A DNA stretch of 64,000 nucleotides from Anaerolineae bacterium (GTDB lineage Bacteria > Chloroflexota > Anaerolineae > B4-G1 > DUEL01): the NCBI GenBank assembly GCA_025060135.1, contig JANXCY010000011.1, forward strand, positions 22,082 through 86,081. The letters run 5' to 3'. The notes under the pieces were generated by a model, which searched no databases, had not been told where the DNA came from, and was given only the letters and a program-made list of their open reading frames with translations. The position numbers and the translations under genes are program-made. Each line of letters starts with the position of its first letter. Within the stretch, counting starts at the first letter, position 1. This document shows, in pieces, positions 8,363-16,780 of this stretch.

Positions 8363-9517
8363 TTACGGCGAAGGCTGCTGCGGGTGCAGAATGAACTCGC
8401 CCTGCTCGTTGATGACGTAGGCGACATGGATGGTACCCAGGCGGTCGCCTTTTTCATCCCAGCCCAGGATGGGGCCGGTGATGCCGTTGATATTCTTGGC
8501 CTGGTGGAGAAACTCCGCCAGCACCGCCGGATCGGTGGACTTGGTCTGTTCAATCGCGTAGCGGATAACGTTGAAAGCTTCGGCGGCCATCATCCACCAG
8601 ACGCTGGCTGGCTCCTCGCCATAGCGGGCCTTGAAGTCCTCCACGTACTTCTTGGCCTCGGGGACGTTCACGTCCTTCGGCAGCGGTTCTGTGGTGACGT
8701 AGGTCCCCGCCGCGTTCTCCACACCGGCGATCTGGATCAACTCCGGGTTGTTGCAGGCATTGCCCATCACCCATTGGAGTTTCAGCCCCAGGTCGCCGGT
8801 CTGCTTCAGAAGCAGGCCGCCCTGAGCGTGGTATCCGGTGAAGTAGATAGCGTCCAGGCCAGCGCCGCCGATACGGGTCAGGATGGGGGTGAAGTCCTTA
8901 TCGGCCGGGTTGATAGCGTCGTAGAAGGCCACGTTCAGCCCCAACTCCTCGGCATACCGTTTGGTGTGCTCGGCCAGGCCTTGGGCATAGGTGGAGTTAT
9001 CGTGCAGGATCCCGATCTTCTGCGCGCCCAGCACTTCTTTCATAAATTTGGCCGCGAAGAGCCCCTGCCGGTCGTCCAGGAAGCAGACGCGGAAGAAACG
9101 CTTAAAGCCCTTTTCAGTGAGCCGGGTGGCGGTGGAGGAGGGAGTGATGTGGAGAATGCCTGCCTGGTTGTAGATAACGGAGGCCGGCTCGGTGGCGCTG
9201 GAGTTATACGCCCCAATAACGGCGATCACGCCCGCATCCACCAGTTTCTGGGCCACCTGGGAGGCCTGCCCGGGGTCTCCGGCATCGTCTTCCACGAGCA
9301 GTTCCACCTTGCGGCCCAGCAACCCACCCGCCGCGTTGGTCTGGTCCACCAGCAACTGGATAGACTTGAGCATCCCCTGGCCCTCGTAGGCGTAGTCCCC
9401 CGTCAGCGGGAGTTCCGCGCCGATTTTGATGGGGCCCGCTTCCCTCGGCCTGCAACCGGCGAAGAGGGAGAGAATCAGCATGACTCCAAAGATGATCAAC
9501 AGGATTTTCCGAAGCAT
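8363..9517 (-). CDS. livK: Branched-chain amino acid ABC transporter substrate-binding lipoprotein LivK
   Basis: 384 residues. The ATG at 9517 is the start because AAAGGAGGAG precedes it; the frame is open further upstream without a signal. A lipoprotein signal peptide (LLIIFGVMLILSLFAGC, Cys ~21) anchors it outside the membrane. The mature part begins PIKIGAELPLTGDYAYEGQG, typical of the LivJ/LivK periplasmic-binding family (type I fold). It should capture leucine, isoleucine, valine or related compounds, but the exact ligand cannot be read from sequence. Prolipoprotein modification would need lgt, which is present at 33.0-33.9 kb. Confidence 0.92.
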   Translation of the reverse strand: MLRKILLIIFGVMLILSLFAGCRPREAGPIKIGAELPLTGDYAYEGQGMLKSIQLLVDQTNAAGGLLGRKVELLVEDDAGDPGQASQVAQKLVDAGVIAVIGAYNSSATEPASVIYNQAGILHITPSSTATRLTEKGFKRFFRVCFLDDRQGLFAAKFMKEVLGAQKIGILHDNSTYAQGLAEHTKRYAEELGLNVAFYDAINPADKDFTPILTRIGGAGLDAIYFTGYHAQGGLLLKQTGDLGLKLQWVMGNACNNPELIQIAGVENAAGTYVTTEPLPKDVNVPEAKKYVEDFKARYGEEPASVWWMMAAEAFNVIRYAIEQTKSTDPAVLAEFLHQAKNINGITGPILGWDEKGDRLGTIHVAYVINEQGEFILHPQQPSP

Positions 9518-9679
9518 AGCTCTCCTCCTTTTGGGAATTTCCGACGGGCAGAATAGCCAAAGGCACCCGGAAATACCGTGTGTTTCTTCTCCTCCTGCCA
9601 CCTCCTCTACGCGGAGTTAGGAACCTGCCATAGCCGTGGCGGCTCCGGCGGCCAGGCGGCCCGTTCCGACCGGGGGCAC

Positions 9680-10243
9680 CTACCGACCTGGAGCAGTTCG
9701 CAGGCGGCGGGAGATGACCAACAGGATCACCAGACCTGCGGCCAGGATAAGCGCCGTGTAGGCTCCGATGCCGGTCTGGGCCGGTGGACTGGGAGTGATG
9801 GTGGGAGTGGGCGTCGCCGCGTTCGCGGGGGCACGGGTAGCCGTAGGCGTAGGGGTCACCCGGGGCGTCGGTGTCGCCTGAGGCGCCGCGATGGTGGGCG
9901 GCGGGGTCGGCGTGGGTGGCACCGGTGTCGGGGAAGGCTCCGGAGTAGCGGTCGGCTCCGGAGAGGGCGGGGTCAGGGCCAGTGCCGCCTCGGCGGTGGC
10001 CGTGGCGTCAACCGCGGCGTTGGTTATCTCTGCCGGGGGGGCCGTAGGAGGAACGGCGGCCCGCCCAAACAGCATTCCCCGTCCGATGGTCAGCATCCAG
10101 ACGCAGAAGGCGATAATGCCGATCAGAAGCAAGCCGCCCATCCCGGCCACCAGGAGAATGAAGGTGCGGTTCTGCCGTTCGCCGGCCTCTTCGGCCTCTC
10201 TCTCTACTGGCTCCCCCAATTCCAGGTCCATATCCTCTAACAT
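9680..10243 (-). CDS. Bitopic membrane protein with Pro/Thr-rich linker and sorting-signal-like tail
   Basis: 187 residues. It has an acidic cytoplasmic start, then a membrane segment at ~28-50. A ~90-residue linker follows, made of TPTP, PTATPEP and PPTPTPPP units. The end, PAQTGIGAY, is followed by a hydrophobic stretch (ILAAGLVILLVI) and SRRLR, the layout of a sortase-type cell wall anchor with an atypical motif. It starts 12 bases after the preceding gene and appears to be the third member of the MutL-like operon. No enzymatic domain is visible. Confidence 0.6.
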   Translation of the reverse strand: MLEDMDLELGEPVEREAEEAGERQNRTFILLVAGMGGLLLIGIIAFCVWMLTIGRGMLFGRAAVPPTAPPAEITNAAVDATATAEAALALTPPSPEPTATPEPSPTPVPPTPTPPPTIAAPQATPTPRVTPTPTATRAPANAATPTPTITPSPPAQTGIGAYTALILAAGLVILLVISRRLRTAPGR

Positions 10244-10255
10244 CTTCCTCTCCTT

Positions 10256-11323
10256 TCAGGATCGGACAACCTCCAGATTGTATACAGGGATCAGGAGGAG
10301 TTCCTCCTCTCCCGCAACCTGTACTTTTGCTGCTGGCAGGCGGCTGCTGGCCGCGGCGCGCCCGGCCGGCAGAATCTCCACCACTGTCCCAATCCGGCCT
10401 GCGTAGGGAGAGCGGACCACCCGAACGATGTCGCCAGTTTTCAGAGGGGTCTCGGGAGCCTGCAGCAAGCCGGTGCCCTTATCGGCGGGCAGGGGGATCA
10501 GGATTTCCGGGCGAACGGGTGAGCGCCCAATGGCGAACGCACCATCCACCACCGCTTCCCGCCCATTGTGGGTGGAAAGCAGTCGGAATGCCTGGGTGGA
10601 CATGGGAATGTTCCCGATCCCTTCGGTCGCGACAATAGGGAACGGGGCAACGGTCGCCTTCTCCACCATTTCCGGCATCAGGCTGCCCACAATGATCCCC
10701 CGTACCTGCATCTCTATGGCCCGGTCCAGTGCCTCCCCATCGGATAGAATGCCCGCCATCAACACCGCGCCCCGGCAGGAGGCATCAATCATGCGTTCCC
10801 GCAGGGGCTTCTCTCGGCTTTCTGTTACGAGGCGCAGGACACCGAATCCTTCCTGAAGATTCCCCCAGGTGCCCTGAATCACGGCGCCGGTTACCTGAAT
10901 CACCACACCCTCGCCCCGAAAGACTCGCTTGACGATCCCCGGGTATCCTGCGCGGACCTCCACGGGTTGAGCCGGGGCCTCAATGATGAGCCGTCCGCCA
11001 CCGATACCGGTTACCGCTCCTTCTATGGGGGCCCGACAGACCCGACGGACAAGCCCTCCCCGAGCAGCCAGAACGTCGCCCCGCCGGACTTCCTGCCCGA
11101 CCTCTACTTTCAGGTAGCGCCGGACGGCCCGACGGGGAACGCCCAGGGCCTGGGAGACGTTGATGATGCGGAATTCACCCGGCCTCAGGGCCCGGCCAAT
11201 CACCTGGACCGGTTCCACCCGGTCGCCTTCGCGCACCAGGATGTCCCCCGGGGCCGGGAGGCGGCGCTCTTTGAGCACAACGGTCAATGGTGAGAGGACC
11301 ACCTGCGGGAGATAGCATCGCAT
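10256..11323 (-). CDS. Conserved protein of unknown function paired with the MutL-like ATPase
   Basis: 355 residues, soluble, rich in beta-strand-like segments with repeated Gly/Val/Arg turns. Around residues 305-330 there is a KOW-like stretch (GDIVRVVRSPYAGRIGTVVEI), and residues ~35-120 look like tandem barrel or lipoyl-like beta domains. The start is the ATG at 11323, eight bases after GGAGGA. An ATG at 11332 overlaps the upstream stop as ATGA and is the alternative. Tight coupling to the MutL-like gene implies a shared task. I do not recognise a named family. Confidence 0.6.
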   Translation of the reverse strand: MRCYLPQVVLSPLTVVLKERRLPAPGDILVREGDRVEPVQVIGRALRPGEFRIINVSQALGVPRRAVRRYLKVEVGQEVRRGDVLAARGGLVRRVCRAPIEGAVTGIGGGRLIIEAPAQPVEVRAGYPGIVKRVFRGEGVVIQVTGAVIQGTWGNLQEGFGVLRLVTESREKPLRERMIDASCRGAVLMAGILSDGEALDRAIEMQVRGIIVGSLMPEMVEKATVAPFPIVATEGIGNIPMSTQAFRLLSTHNGREAVVDGAFAIGRSPVRPEILIPLPADKGTGLLQAPETPLKTGDIVRVVRSPYAGRIGTVVEILPAGRAAASSRLPAAKVQVAGEEELLLIPVYNLEVVRS

Positions 11324-11328
11324 CCTGC

Positions 11329-13083
11329 TCATCCTCCCATATCCCAGAGCCACTGCTGAATCTGGGCCATCCGGGCATAGGGGTCGGTGGGCAACTGGAG
11401 GGGGCGGCCCCGGGCATCCACGATCAGGCCAACCAGGCCGCCGCGTACCCGGCGCTTGCCGCCCCGGCCAGGCCCCAGCCCCACATCTATCCGGCCGCGC
11501 GGCCGGATTTCCAGTACCGCTTCCTCTCCCACTGGCAAGGGAAGGACCTCCAGCGAACCGTAGGGTACCTCCACATCCAGCGAACCGCCCTTTTCGTAGT
11601 GGACCCGGATGCGCAGCACCGTCTCTCCCTTGCGCGCCGTGCCAATGGGCGCAATGACGGTGGCCAGATTGATCAGACCTCCGTTATCCAGCGTTTCCAC
11701 CGCCGCCAGCGGCTTCAGGAGGGAGACTGCGCCCAGGACAGTCGCCAGCCCATGGGCATCCAGCAGAAGGGTGGAAATGCCCACCGGCTCCACAGCATCT
11801 ATGACCATGAGGGCCACCTGGCCCGGACGGGGCACACTGGTCAGCGCGCCGCCGCTGACCACAATAGGGTCCAGGAGGGGCATCAGGTGGGAGTAGGGTC
11901 GGGCGCCATCCGGTCGCCAGTTCGCCTGCGCGACCCGCAGGGCTTCCCGCATCACCTCCCGGACCACCCCCTGCTCCAGCCAGAGTTCCTCCGGTTCCTG
12001 GGGAACGCTGGCCGGCCACAGCGCCCGGTGGAGCAGAATCCCCGGCACCTGTTCGGGCTTGAGGGGAACCGGCATCCAGCGCAGGAAGGCCTCGGCGCCG
12101 TACTTCGCCAGCAGGCGATCCGCCCCGTAGACCGAGCCCATCCCCGCCGCGACCGTAATCACCGGCTCTCCGCCAAAGACCGCCGTCACCAGCGTATGGG
12201 CCGCTCCCACGTCTATGCCCAGTGTCCCTTTGGGCGATTCATCCAGATACCACAGATACTGGATGTGCCGGGCGAAGGACTCCGCAACAGGCATCAACGG
12301 CACATTCAGCCAGCGATGGAGGGTCTCACTGCCCGGTAGTTGGGCCAGGCGTTTCTCCCGGTAGATCGCGTCCAGTTCCGTCTGCAATCCCACCAGATTC
12401 TCGCTGGTCATGGAGGGGCGGACGTTATCTATGGAGCGAACGGGAGCCTGTCCGCCGACCACGTCCACTACCTTCTGGCGAAGGGCAGTGTTCCCCGCGA
12501 AGAGAATCTGGGGGCGCGTTCCTTCCGGCAACATGGCGCAGGCCAGGGCCACGGCTTCCACCAGTTCCAGGACGGGAAGTGTCGCTCCCCCATCCGTGCC
12601 CCCGACCACACAGACCGCATCCGGGTGGTGTCGGAGCACCTTCCGAACTTGTTCTTCTTCCGGTATCGCCCGGTGAGGGGCATGGACAATCAGGTCCTCC
12701 ACCACGGCGTACGTGCGGGAGATGGCGCGTCGGGCACTGGCGATGCTCATTTCCGGGACCAGGCCCGCCAGGACCAGTCGCAGAGGGGCGGCCGCGCTGC
12801 TGACAGCCACACACGCGTCCACTCCGACCATGCTTTTCTGCTGGGGAACGATGAGGTGGCGGGCCTCGTCCAGGAGCATCCAGCCCGTCATATCTTCCAC
12901 CTGCTCAATCGCATGCTGGATGCCCTGGGCCACATCGTTCCAGGGCGCACCGGCGGTGGTCAGCGCGCTTCCCCGGGCCACAAACCGATAGGAGCCATCC
13001 ACTATGTCCAGCAGAAGGGCTTTGGTCAGGACTGTGCCACAATCTATGGCCAGTATGGAGCCGATTCGCTGTTCCCGAGCCAT
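11329..13083 (-). CDS. MutL/GlmL-family ASKHA ATPase-like protein
   Basis: 584 residues, starting at the ATG at 13083. The N-terminal phosphate-binding motif ILAIDCGTVLTKALLLD and a second one (LGIDVGAAHTLVTAV, residue ~295) are those of the actin/Hsp70/sugar-kinase fold. A conserved VCVVGGTDGGA lies between them. The family is named for MutL of glutamate mutase, thought to act as a reactivating chaperone for B12-dependent mutases, but no mutase subunit is nearby. The C-terminal ~120 residues add a beta-rich domain. A promoter candidate lies just upstream, and the next gene overlaps or abuts it. Confidence 0.75.
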   Translation of the reverse strand: MAREQRIGSILAIDCGTVLTKALLLDIVDGSYRFVARGSALTTAGAPWNDVAQGIQHAIEQVEDMTGWMLLDEARHLIVPQQKSMVGVDACVAVSSAAAPLRLVLAGLVPEMSIASARRAISRTYAVVEDLIVHAPHRAIPEEEQVRKVLRHHPDAVCVVGGTDGGATLPVLELVEAVALACAMLPEGTRPQILFAGNTALRQKVVDVVGGQAPVRSIDNVRPSMTSENLVGLQTELDAIYREKRLAQLPGSETLHRWLNVPLMPVAESFARHIQYLWYLDESPKGTLGIDVGAAHTLVTAVFGGEPVITVAAGMGSVYGADRLLAKYGAEAFLRWMPVPLKPEQVPGILLHRALWPASVPQEPEELWLEQGVVREVMREALRVAQANWRPDGARPYSHLMPLLDPIVVSGGALTSVPRPGQVALMVIDAVEPVGISTLLLDAHGLATVLGAVSLLKPLAAVETLDNGGLINLATVIAPIGTARKGETVLRIRVHYEKGGSLDVEVPYGSLEVLPLPVGEEAVLEIRPRGRIDVGLGPGRGGKRRVRGGLVGLIVDARGRPLQLPTDPYARMAQIQQWLWDMGG

Positions 13084-13143
13084 GGGAGCCAATAACCGTC
13101 CGCGACTGGTGGCTTTAAAGAGTTACAATAGATGGTTGTTCTA

Positions 13144-13172
13144 ATCATACACGGATTTCGCAAATTTGTCCA
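13144..13172 (-). promoter_or_regulatory. Sigma70-type promoter for the MutL-like operon
   Basis: On the minus strand, TGGACA (13172-13167), a 17-base spacer and TATGAT (13149-13144) lie ~60 bases before the ATG at 13083. Both boxes match the consensus well and sit in an AT-richer patch between the glycosyltransferase-like gene and this operon. Confidence 0.6.
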
Positions 13173-13217
13173 GTGCCGCCTGGATGGCTGCCAGACATGG
13201 GGTCTCCTCGTTGTCGG

Positions 13218-14795
13218 TTATCTCGCGATGCGTCGGTTCGGCAGGAGGATATGGTAGTAGAATCCGTTCATGCAGATATGTTCCACCGGGCGGTAATGCT
13301 GCCCGATGGCCTCCAGGACCGGCTGCGGGTAGAACTGGGCCCGGAAGACGACCACGCCGAACTCCTCCGCCTCAATCCGGCGGATCAGTTCCGAGGTGTC
13401 CAGCAAGCCGTTCTTGTAGAGGTTCAGCAACTGGGTCGGGTTGGTTACCACCGGGCGGCCCGCCAGCAGGCTGAAGGCCGCCTCTTCGCTGAAGGGAGGC
13501 CCATCCGAATCCCGGACGTAGGCCAGAATCCGCTCCCCGGCCCGGTAGTCCGCTTCGGTCAGCCGGTGGCCCAACTGGGTGTAGCCGCCGCTATCATAGT
13601 AGGCGAAAACGGTACAATCTCCCCGAATCGTCCGGTTGGCGATGCCCAGCGCCCGGGCCAGCGGCCCGAAGACCGGCCCCTCAGTGGGCATGTGCAGGTT
13701 ACAGACGGCCTGGATGAGGAAGAGGACGGGCACCAGCAGGGCTACCCCGTTCTCCCACCGGGGCCACCGGCGGGAGACCGCGTCGGTCAGCCTCAGCAGC
13801 GCCCGTCCCGCCAGAACGCAGGCCGCTGCGATGGACGTGGTGAAGTATGCCGGTCCGGCCCCCCACTTCCCGCTGAGCAACCCCATCCCCACCGCCAGGA
13901 CGAACCAGAGGCTGTAGACCGACAGCCGGTCCCAGAACAGTTCCCATACCAGCATCCCCGTCGCCAGCAGGATGAGGACAGGATAGAGGCGCAGCCACCC
14001 GTACAGGAAAGCCAGCGTCTGCTGGTAATCAAACTCGTTGACGTTGGCGTGGATAATATTGACGGTCCACTGCCCGCCGGTGGCGCGGTCTATCAGCAGG
14101 AAGAGTCCCCCGGCGACCAGTGCCAGGCCAGCCCCACCGGCCAGGGCCCGACGGATGTCCCGCAGGAAGACGAATCCCAGCGCGGCGATGACGGTGAAGA
14201 TGGCCAGTTGTTTGGTGTACCCCGCACAGAGGAGGAAGAAGAGGCCCAGGAGGAAGTACCGATCGCCGTGGCGGGGGTGCTGGAACTGCGCGATGGCGGC
14301 CACGGCCAGCGTCTCAAAGGCTACCATCGTCATATGCAGGCGGCAGAGGGGACCAATCTGGTAGACGATGTTAGCCGCCAGAAAAGAAAGCCCCGCCAGT
14401 AGGGGGACCGCCTGAAGGAGCAGGCCGCGCTGGCCCCTGATCTCCCGCCGCACAATCCAGGCCACCGTCGCCGCGGTGATGAGGGTCGCCATAAACGAGA
14501 CCAGTCGCCCAGCAATCAGACGCGGGCCGAAGACCCCCAGCAGTGGGACGATGAGCAGATGGAAGAGCGGCGGATAGTTGGAGCCGTAAAACGGGAAGGT
14601 ACTGTTATCCCGATATGGCCATTCTCCCTGGCTATAAAGCACCGCGTCGTACAGTTCAAACCCCTCTCCCTGATCGTAATCGTACGGCCAGCGGAAGAGG
14701 GCCACTGAGTAGTCCAGGAAGACAACCAGGTACCCGATGAAAACCAGAAGGGCAATACCGGTGAGCAGATAGCGGGCTGGGCGCAATCGGTGCAT
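13218..14795 (-). CDS. Polytopic membrane protein, GT-C glycosyltransferase-like
   Basis: 525 residues with about ten hydrophobic segments up to residue ~385, then a ~140-residue soluble C-terminal part. The first extracytoplasmic loop contains WPYDYDQGEGF, an acidic DxD-like patch typical of lipid-linked-sugar GT-C enzymes (PMT/GT39 type). FYGSNYPPLFHLL also fits that group. It probably transfers a sugar from a polyprenyl donor on the outer membrane face, but the donor and acceptor are unknown. It lies 30 bases after tpiA on the same strand. Confidence 0.65.
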   Translation of the reverse strand: MHRLRPARYLLTGIALLVFIGYLVVFLDYSVALFRWPYDYDQGEGFELYDAVLYSQGEWPYRDNSTFPFYGSNYPPLFHLLIVPLLGVFGPRLIAGRLVSFMATLITAATVAWIVRREIRGQRGLLLQAVPLLAGLSFLAANIVYQIGPLCRLHMTMVAFETLAVAAIAQFQHPRHGDRYFLLGLFFLLCAGYTKQLAIFTVIAALGFVFLRDIRRALAGGAGLALVAGGLFLLIDRATGGQWTVNIIHANVNEFDYQQTLAFLYGWLRLYPVLILLATGMLVWELFWDRLSVYSLWFVLAVGMGLLSGKWGAGPAYFTTSIAAACVLAGRALLRLTDAVSRRWPRWENGVALLVPVLFLIQAVCNLHMPTEGPVFGPLARALGIANRTIRGDCTVFAYYDSGGYTQLGHRLTEADYRAGERILAYVRDSDGPPFSEEAAFSLLAGRPVVTNPTQLLNLYKNGLLDTSELIRRIEAEEFGVVVFRAQFYPQPVLEAIGQHYRPVEHICMNGFYYHILLPNRRIAR

Positions 14796-14825
14796 AGGGT
14801 TTAAAAAATCCGCGTCCGTCCGCGT

Positions 14826-15602
14826 TTATCCGCGTCCTCTTTTCGCCTCCAGGCCCTGGCGGACGATGGCGGCGAAGTCGGCGGCCCGCAGGCTGGCGCC
14901 GCCCACCAGTGCGCCGTCAATCTCTGGCTCCTGCATGAATTCGGCGATGTTGGCGGGCGTTACGGAACCGCCGTACTGGACCCGGATGGCCCGGGCGACC
15001 TCGTCTCCATAAAGTTGGGCCAGGACAGCGCGAATGGCGTCCCGGATGATGCGGTTAGCGTCCGGGCCGTAGGCGGGGACGCCGGTGCCAATGGCCCAGA
15101 TGGGTTCGTAGGCGATGACGACCCGGCGGGCCTCTTCGGCCTCCACGCCCGCGAAGGCGGCCCGCACCTGCGCTCCGACGACAGCCTCCGTTTTCCCGGC
15201 CCGGTTCTGCTCCAGATTCTCCCCCACGCAGACGATGGGGGTGAGGTGATGAGCCAGGGCGGCGCGCAGTTTGCGGTTGACCATTTCATCGGTTTCGCCG
15301 AAGTGGGTACGGCGTTCCGAGTGGCCGATGATGACGCAGTCGCACAGGCCCATCAGCATGCGCGGGGAGACCTCGCCGGTAAAGGCGCCAGCCTCCTCCC
15401 AGTGCATATTCTGCGCGCCCACGCGGATACGGGAGCCCTCCAGGCTTCGCCGTACTGCCTCCAGCGCGGGGAACGGCGGGCAGACGGCAATCTCTATGCC
15501 CTCCATTTCCCCCAGCAAGCCGCGCAGTTCGGTCACTAACGCAACGGCTTCTTCTATCGTTTTGTGCATTTTCCAGTTACCAGCGATGAAGGGAACTCTC
15601 AT
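14826..15602 (-). CDS. tpiA: Triosephosphate isomerase
   Basis: 258 residues, standard length. It converts dihydroxyacetone phosphate to glyceraldehyde 3-phosphate. The active-site lysine (FIAGNWKMHKT), histidine (IGHSERR) and glutamate (AYEPIWAIGTG) are all present, as is the phosphate-gripping loop YGGSV. The ATG at 15602 is preceded by GAGGTG with good spacing, and the frame upstream adds only six residues. The spacer after it holds a short-period repeat of CCGCGT words. Confidence 0.97.
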   Translation of the reverse strand: MRVPFIAGNWKMHKTIEEAVALVTELRGLLGEMEGIEIAVCPPFPALEAVRRSLEGSRIRVGAQNMHWEEAGAFTGEVSPRMLMGLCDCVIIGHSERRTHFGETDEMVNRKLRAALAHHLTPIVCVGENLEQNRAGKTEAVVGAQVRAAFAGVEAEEARRVVIAYEPIWAIGTGVPAYGPDANRIIRDAIRAVLAQLYGDEVARAIRVQYGGSVTPANIAEFMQEPEIDGALVGGASLRAADFAAIVRQGLEAKRGRG

Positions 15603-15912
15603 CAGCGGCACCTCTGACAAGATGATGGTTTAGAAGTCCATCTGATAGGACTGACACCCGTGCCCGCTGGGGTGCAGACCGCCTGGTCTGTGAACGCCCA
15701 TCGGGAAGGCGTTTTTAGGCATCACCTGGTACAGGCTAACCGCCTGCACCATGTAACAAGGGCCACGCCGAGGCTCGCCCGGAGTACCGCTTGCGGCGTG
15801 GCCGGGCCACTTGCGCCGAAGCGCTCTACGGCGAATTGCGTATCAAGGGGCGAATTGCCTGCACTACCTGGGGAGTGCGCTCTATTTTGGGCAGGGCATC
15901 GGTTCTGCAATG
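15603..15912. repeat. Gene-free spacer with palindromes and a dispersed repeat
   Basis: Hairpins are visible at 15675-15692 (GCAGACC/GGTCTG arms) and 15728-15750 (GGTACAGGC with GCCTGCACC, one mismatch). From 15761 to 15830 the sequence GGCCACGCCGAGGCTCGCCC and following bases closely matches 30059-30155 elsewhere in this window. No credible gene or promoter is seen. Confidence 0.55.
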
Positions 15913-16521
15913 TCAGGAGACGTCCCGAATCTGAGCGATCCGGCGGAGCAGGCCGTCCAGCCGCAAGAGGTCGCTCCCCAGCAGACGGGCCAGTTCCCGT
16001 CCGGCCTCCAGGAGAAAGGCGTCCCGCTCCCCGGACGGACGGGCAGCAGCGGCAAACCCCAGGCTGGCGGCCAGGAGTTCATCCGCCGGAACATCTCGGG
16101 CATTCAGAATCAGCCGGAAATAGTCCAACCGGGAGGTGAACGCCCATATCTCTTCGGGAGGACACTGGTACAGGAAATCCATCGTAACGGGTGGCTGAGG
16201 GGGGATACAGTGAAGGATACGGTCGCCCACCCGACAGCCCACAGTGAGCACGCTGACCTCAATGGGCACTTGCCGGTTCTCTTGCTGGTCGCGGACCACT
16301 TCTTCCGTCGGTTCAGCGATCACGATGTGGCGGACAAATTCGTCGTCCCGCAGGGCAACGTTGTAGATGAGGCCATAGACGGCAGTGCCGGAAGAGCGAA
16401 TGTCGGCCCGCACAAAGGAACCGAAGGCGGGGATTTCCCGCTGCATGGCCTTGCAGCCAACCACGAACCCCTGGTTGGAAGCCTGGAGAATCCGCCCCAC
16501 AGGGATGGACGAGGTGCTCAT
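15913..16521 (-). CDS. HAS-barrel domain protein
   Basis: 202 residues. The frame is open for 59 codons upstream, but the ATG at 16521 follows GGAGGG and begins MSTSSIPVGRILQASNQGF. The first ~100 residues have the pattern of the HAS barrel found at the N-terminus of HerA-type ATPases (VGRI...V.C....PAFGSFVRADI...VYGLIYNV). No ATPase domain follows. The C-terminal half is helical and ends in a leucine-rich segment. A free-standing HAS barrel may act as a partner for a HerA/FtsK-like ATPase elsewhere; this is inference. Confidence 0.6.
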   Translation of the reverse strand: MSTSSIPVGRILQASNQGFVVGCKAMQREIPAFGSFVRADIRSSGTAVYGLIYNVALRDDEFVRHIVIAEPTEEVVRDQQENRQVPIEVSVLTVGCRVGDRILHCIPPQPPVTMDFLYQCPPEEIWAFTSRLDYFRLILNARDVPADELLAASLGFAAAARPSGERDAFLLEAGRELARLLGSDLLRLDGLLRRIAQIRDVS

Positions 16522-16780
16522 CGTTGTGCCCTCCAGATTATGCCGCAAAACGCGCCGGGTGTCAACCGGCGGAGGGGCTGGACGCTGCGGCGGGCGGCCC
16601 GGCCGCCCGCCGCAGCGTCTCCCGACACTCCGGAACTCGGCGTTCGCGGGTAGTGAGGAGACCCAACACGCACTGATCTCTTGCGGAATGATGCCCATGC
16701 GCCAAGTGTTGCGCCTGCATTCAGCCGGTCCGGTAGCCCGCGCTCCGGGGTGGCGTCAGCGATCACCGGCCTCCTTTTAA

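Noticed and set aside
13148..13201. Short frame of 17 codons with GAGGAG upstream (minus strand)
   Set aside because: It overlaps the promoter of the MutL-like operon and has no notable composition. It is probably chance.
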